Assembly (NCBI GenBank): GCA_034430615.1
Contig: DAOUEJ010000164.1
Span: 1 to 6,053, forward strand
Origin: E44-bin32 sp034430615
Lineage (GTDB): Bacteria; Chloroflexota; Anaerolineae; Anaerolineales; E44-bin32
Reading direction: 5' to 3'
Length of the DNA: 6,053 nt
Under the pieces are notes generated by a model, which saw nothing but the letters and a program-made list of their open reading frames with translations, was not told where the DNA came from and ran no database searches. Every line of letters starts with the position of its first letter. Within the stretch, counting starts at the first letter, position 1. The position numbers and the translations under genes were made by a program. Below, piece by piece: positions 5,165 to 6,053 of this stretch.

Positions 5165-6053
5165 CACAGAATGAGACCCTCATCCGGGTAGATAAACTCA
5201 CCAAGTATTTCCCGATCACGCGTGGGATATTGTTCCAACGCGAAGTCGGAGCGGTGCAGGCCGTTGATAATGTTACCTTCGATATCCGTCGCGGCGAGAC
5301 CTTGGGATTGGTCGGGGAGAGCGGTTGCGGCAAATCCACCACCGGACGCACGATCCTGCAGCTCTACCGGCCGACAGCCGGGCAGGTATTTTACGAAGAT
5401 CAAAACCTGGTCGAGTTAAAAGGTGAAGGGCTGCGTCACATGCGGCGCAATATGCAGATGATCTTTCAGGACCCCTATGCCTCGCTCAACCCCCGCATGA
5501 CGATCGGAAACATCATCGCCGAGCCGCTCGAGGTGCATAACATCGGCAACGGCAAAGAACGCCGTGAGCAAGTTCAGGACCTGCTTAAATTAGTCGGGTT
5601 GAGCCCGCATTTCATCAACCGCTACCCGCACGAATTCTCGGGTGGCCAGCGTCAGCGCATCGGCGTCGCCCGCGCGTTAGCACTGCAGCCCAAGTTCATC
5701 GTCTGCGATGAACCGATCTCAGCCCTGGACGTCTCGATCCAGGCTCAGGTTGTGAATCTGTTGGAAGAACTGCAGCAGACCTTCGGCCTAACCTACCTCT
5801 TCATCGCCCATGACTTGAGTATGGTACGTCACATCTCTGATCGCACAGCGGTCATGTACTTGGGAAAAATCGTAGAACTGGCCACACGCGATGAGTTGTA
5901 TTCACATCCGTTGCATCCCTATACCCAAGCGCTGCTTTCTGCTGTGCCCATCCCGAATCCGGCCAAGGAAGCCCGCCGGCAGCGCATCCTCCTGGAAGGT
6001 GACGTGCCCAGCCCGGTCAACCCGCCCAGTGGCTGCCGTTTCCACAATCGCTG
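5161..6053 (+). CDS. Oligopeptide/dipeptide ABC transporter ATP-binding protein, OppF/DppF type (3' end outside window)
   Basis: This is the partner ATPase of the preceding gene; the two would form the nucleotide-binding heterodimer of the importer. The frame is open from ATG 5161 to the window edge: 297 full codons plus two bases, against about 320-340 residues for complete relatives. The N-terminus has the OppF-type pattern LTKYFPITRGILFQR before Walker A GESGCGKST (52-60). It continues with the Q-loop in MIFQDPYASLNP (Gln103), signature FSGGQRQR (159-166), Walker B IVCDEP (180-185), D-loop SALD (187-190) and H-loop His217 in IAHDLSMV. The C-terminal transporter domain (HPLHPYTQALLSAVP, 249-263) reaches PSGCRFHNR, where Cys292 and the expected next Cys begin the same Cys motif as in its neighbour. 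The start overlaps the upstream stop by 4 nt. Permease genes, if in this operon, must lie downstream. Confidence 0.95.
   Translation, partial: MTQNETLIRVDKLTKYFPITRGILFQREVGAVQAVDNVTFDIRRGETLGLVGESGCGKSTTGRTILQLYRPTAGQVFYEDQNLVELKGEGLRHMRRNMQMIFQDPYASLNPRMTIGNIIAEPLEVHNIGNGKERREQVQDLLKLVGLSPHFINRYPHEFSGGQRQRIGVARALALQPKFIVCDEPISALDVSIQAQVVNLLEELQQTFGLTYLFIAHDLSMVRHISDRTAVMYLGKIVELATRDELYSHPLHPYTQALLSAVPIPNPAKEARRQRILLEGDVPSPVNPPSGCRFHNR

Noticed and set aside
4945..5403. Minus-strand open frame opposite the ATPase gene junction
   Set aside because: Both ATPase genes are unambiguous on the + strand, and the antisense translation shows no protein family features.

Overview
The window is about 6 kb of moderately GC-rich bacterial DNA with every recognisable gene on the + strand. 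Several things suggest an environmental member of the Chloroflexota, probably class Anaerolineae: GTG and TTG starts beside strong Shine-Dalgarno sites, a large family-5 solute-binding lipoprotein with a Thr/Pro-rich linker, an ECF sigma factor followed by a short overlapping ORF, and consensus sigma-A promoters. The lineage is inferred from gene style only; no marker gene search was possible.

Layout. (i) 1-80: a near-consensus promoter (TTGAGA, 16 bp, TATAAT) and a short 5' UTR that is mostly one hairpin. (ii) 81-845: trmD, the tRNA m1G37 methyltransferase. (iii) 848-2818: a 656-residue lipoprotein, the substrate-binding component of a peptide/nickel-type ABC importer, starting 2 nt after the trmD stop and so probably cotranscribed with it. 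(iv) 2888-3478: an ECF-type sigma factor, overlapped by a 120-codon ORF of unknown function (3465-3827) with its own Shine-Dalgarno site. (v) 3828-4174: 347 bp without a convincing gene, holding a coding-like remnant, a second near-consensus promoter (TTGACG, 16 bp, TATAAT) and a leader of roughly 195 nt with a bulged stem-loop and a palindrome touching the ribosome-binding site. (vi) 4175-5164 and 5161-6053: two ATPase genes of the Opp/Dpp type sharing an ATGA stop/start overlap; the second runs off the window end.

How they fit. The two ATPases would form the heterodimeric motor of an oligopeptide/dipeptide-type importer. No permease gene is in the window. The substrate-binding lipoprotein lies over 1.3 kb upstream, in a separate transcription unit and separated by the sigma factor pair, so it may or may not belong to the same transporter. 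The sigma factor and its overlapping partner look like a regulatory couple, but the partner is not recognisable as a known anti-sigma family.

I found no phage, CRISPR, IS element, toxin-antitoxin or tRNA/rRNA gene. The least ordinary parts are the sigma-partner ORF and the promoter/leader region in front of the ATPase genes.
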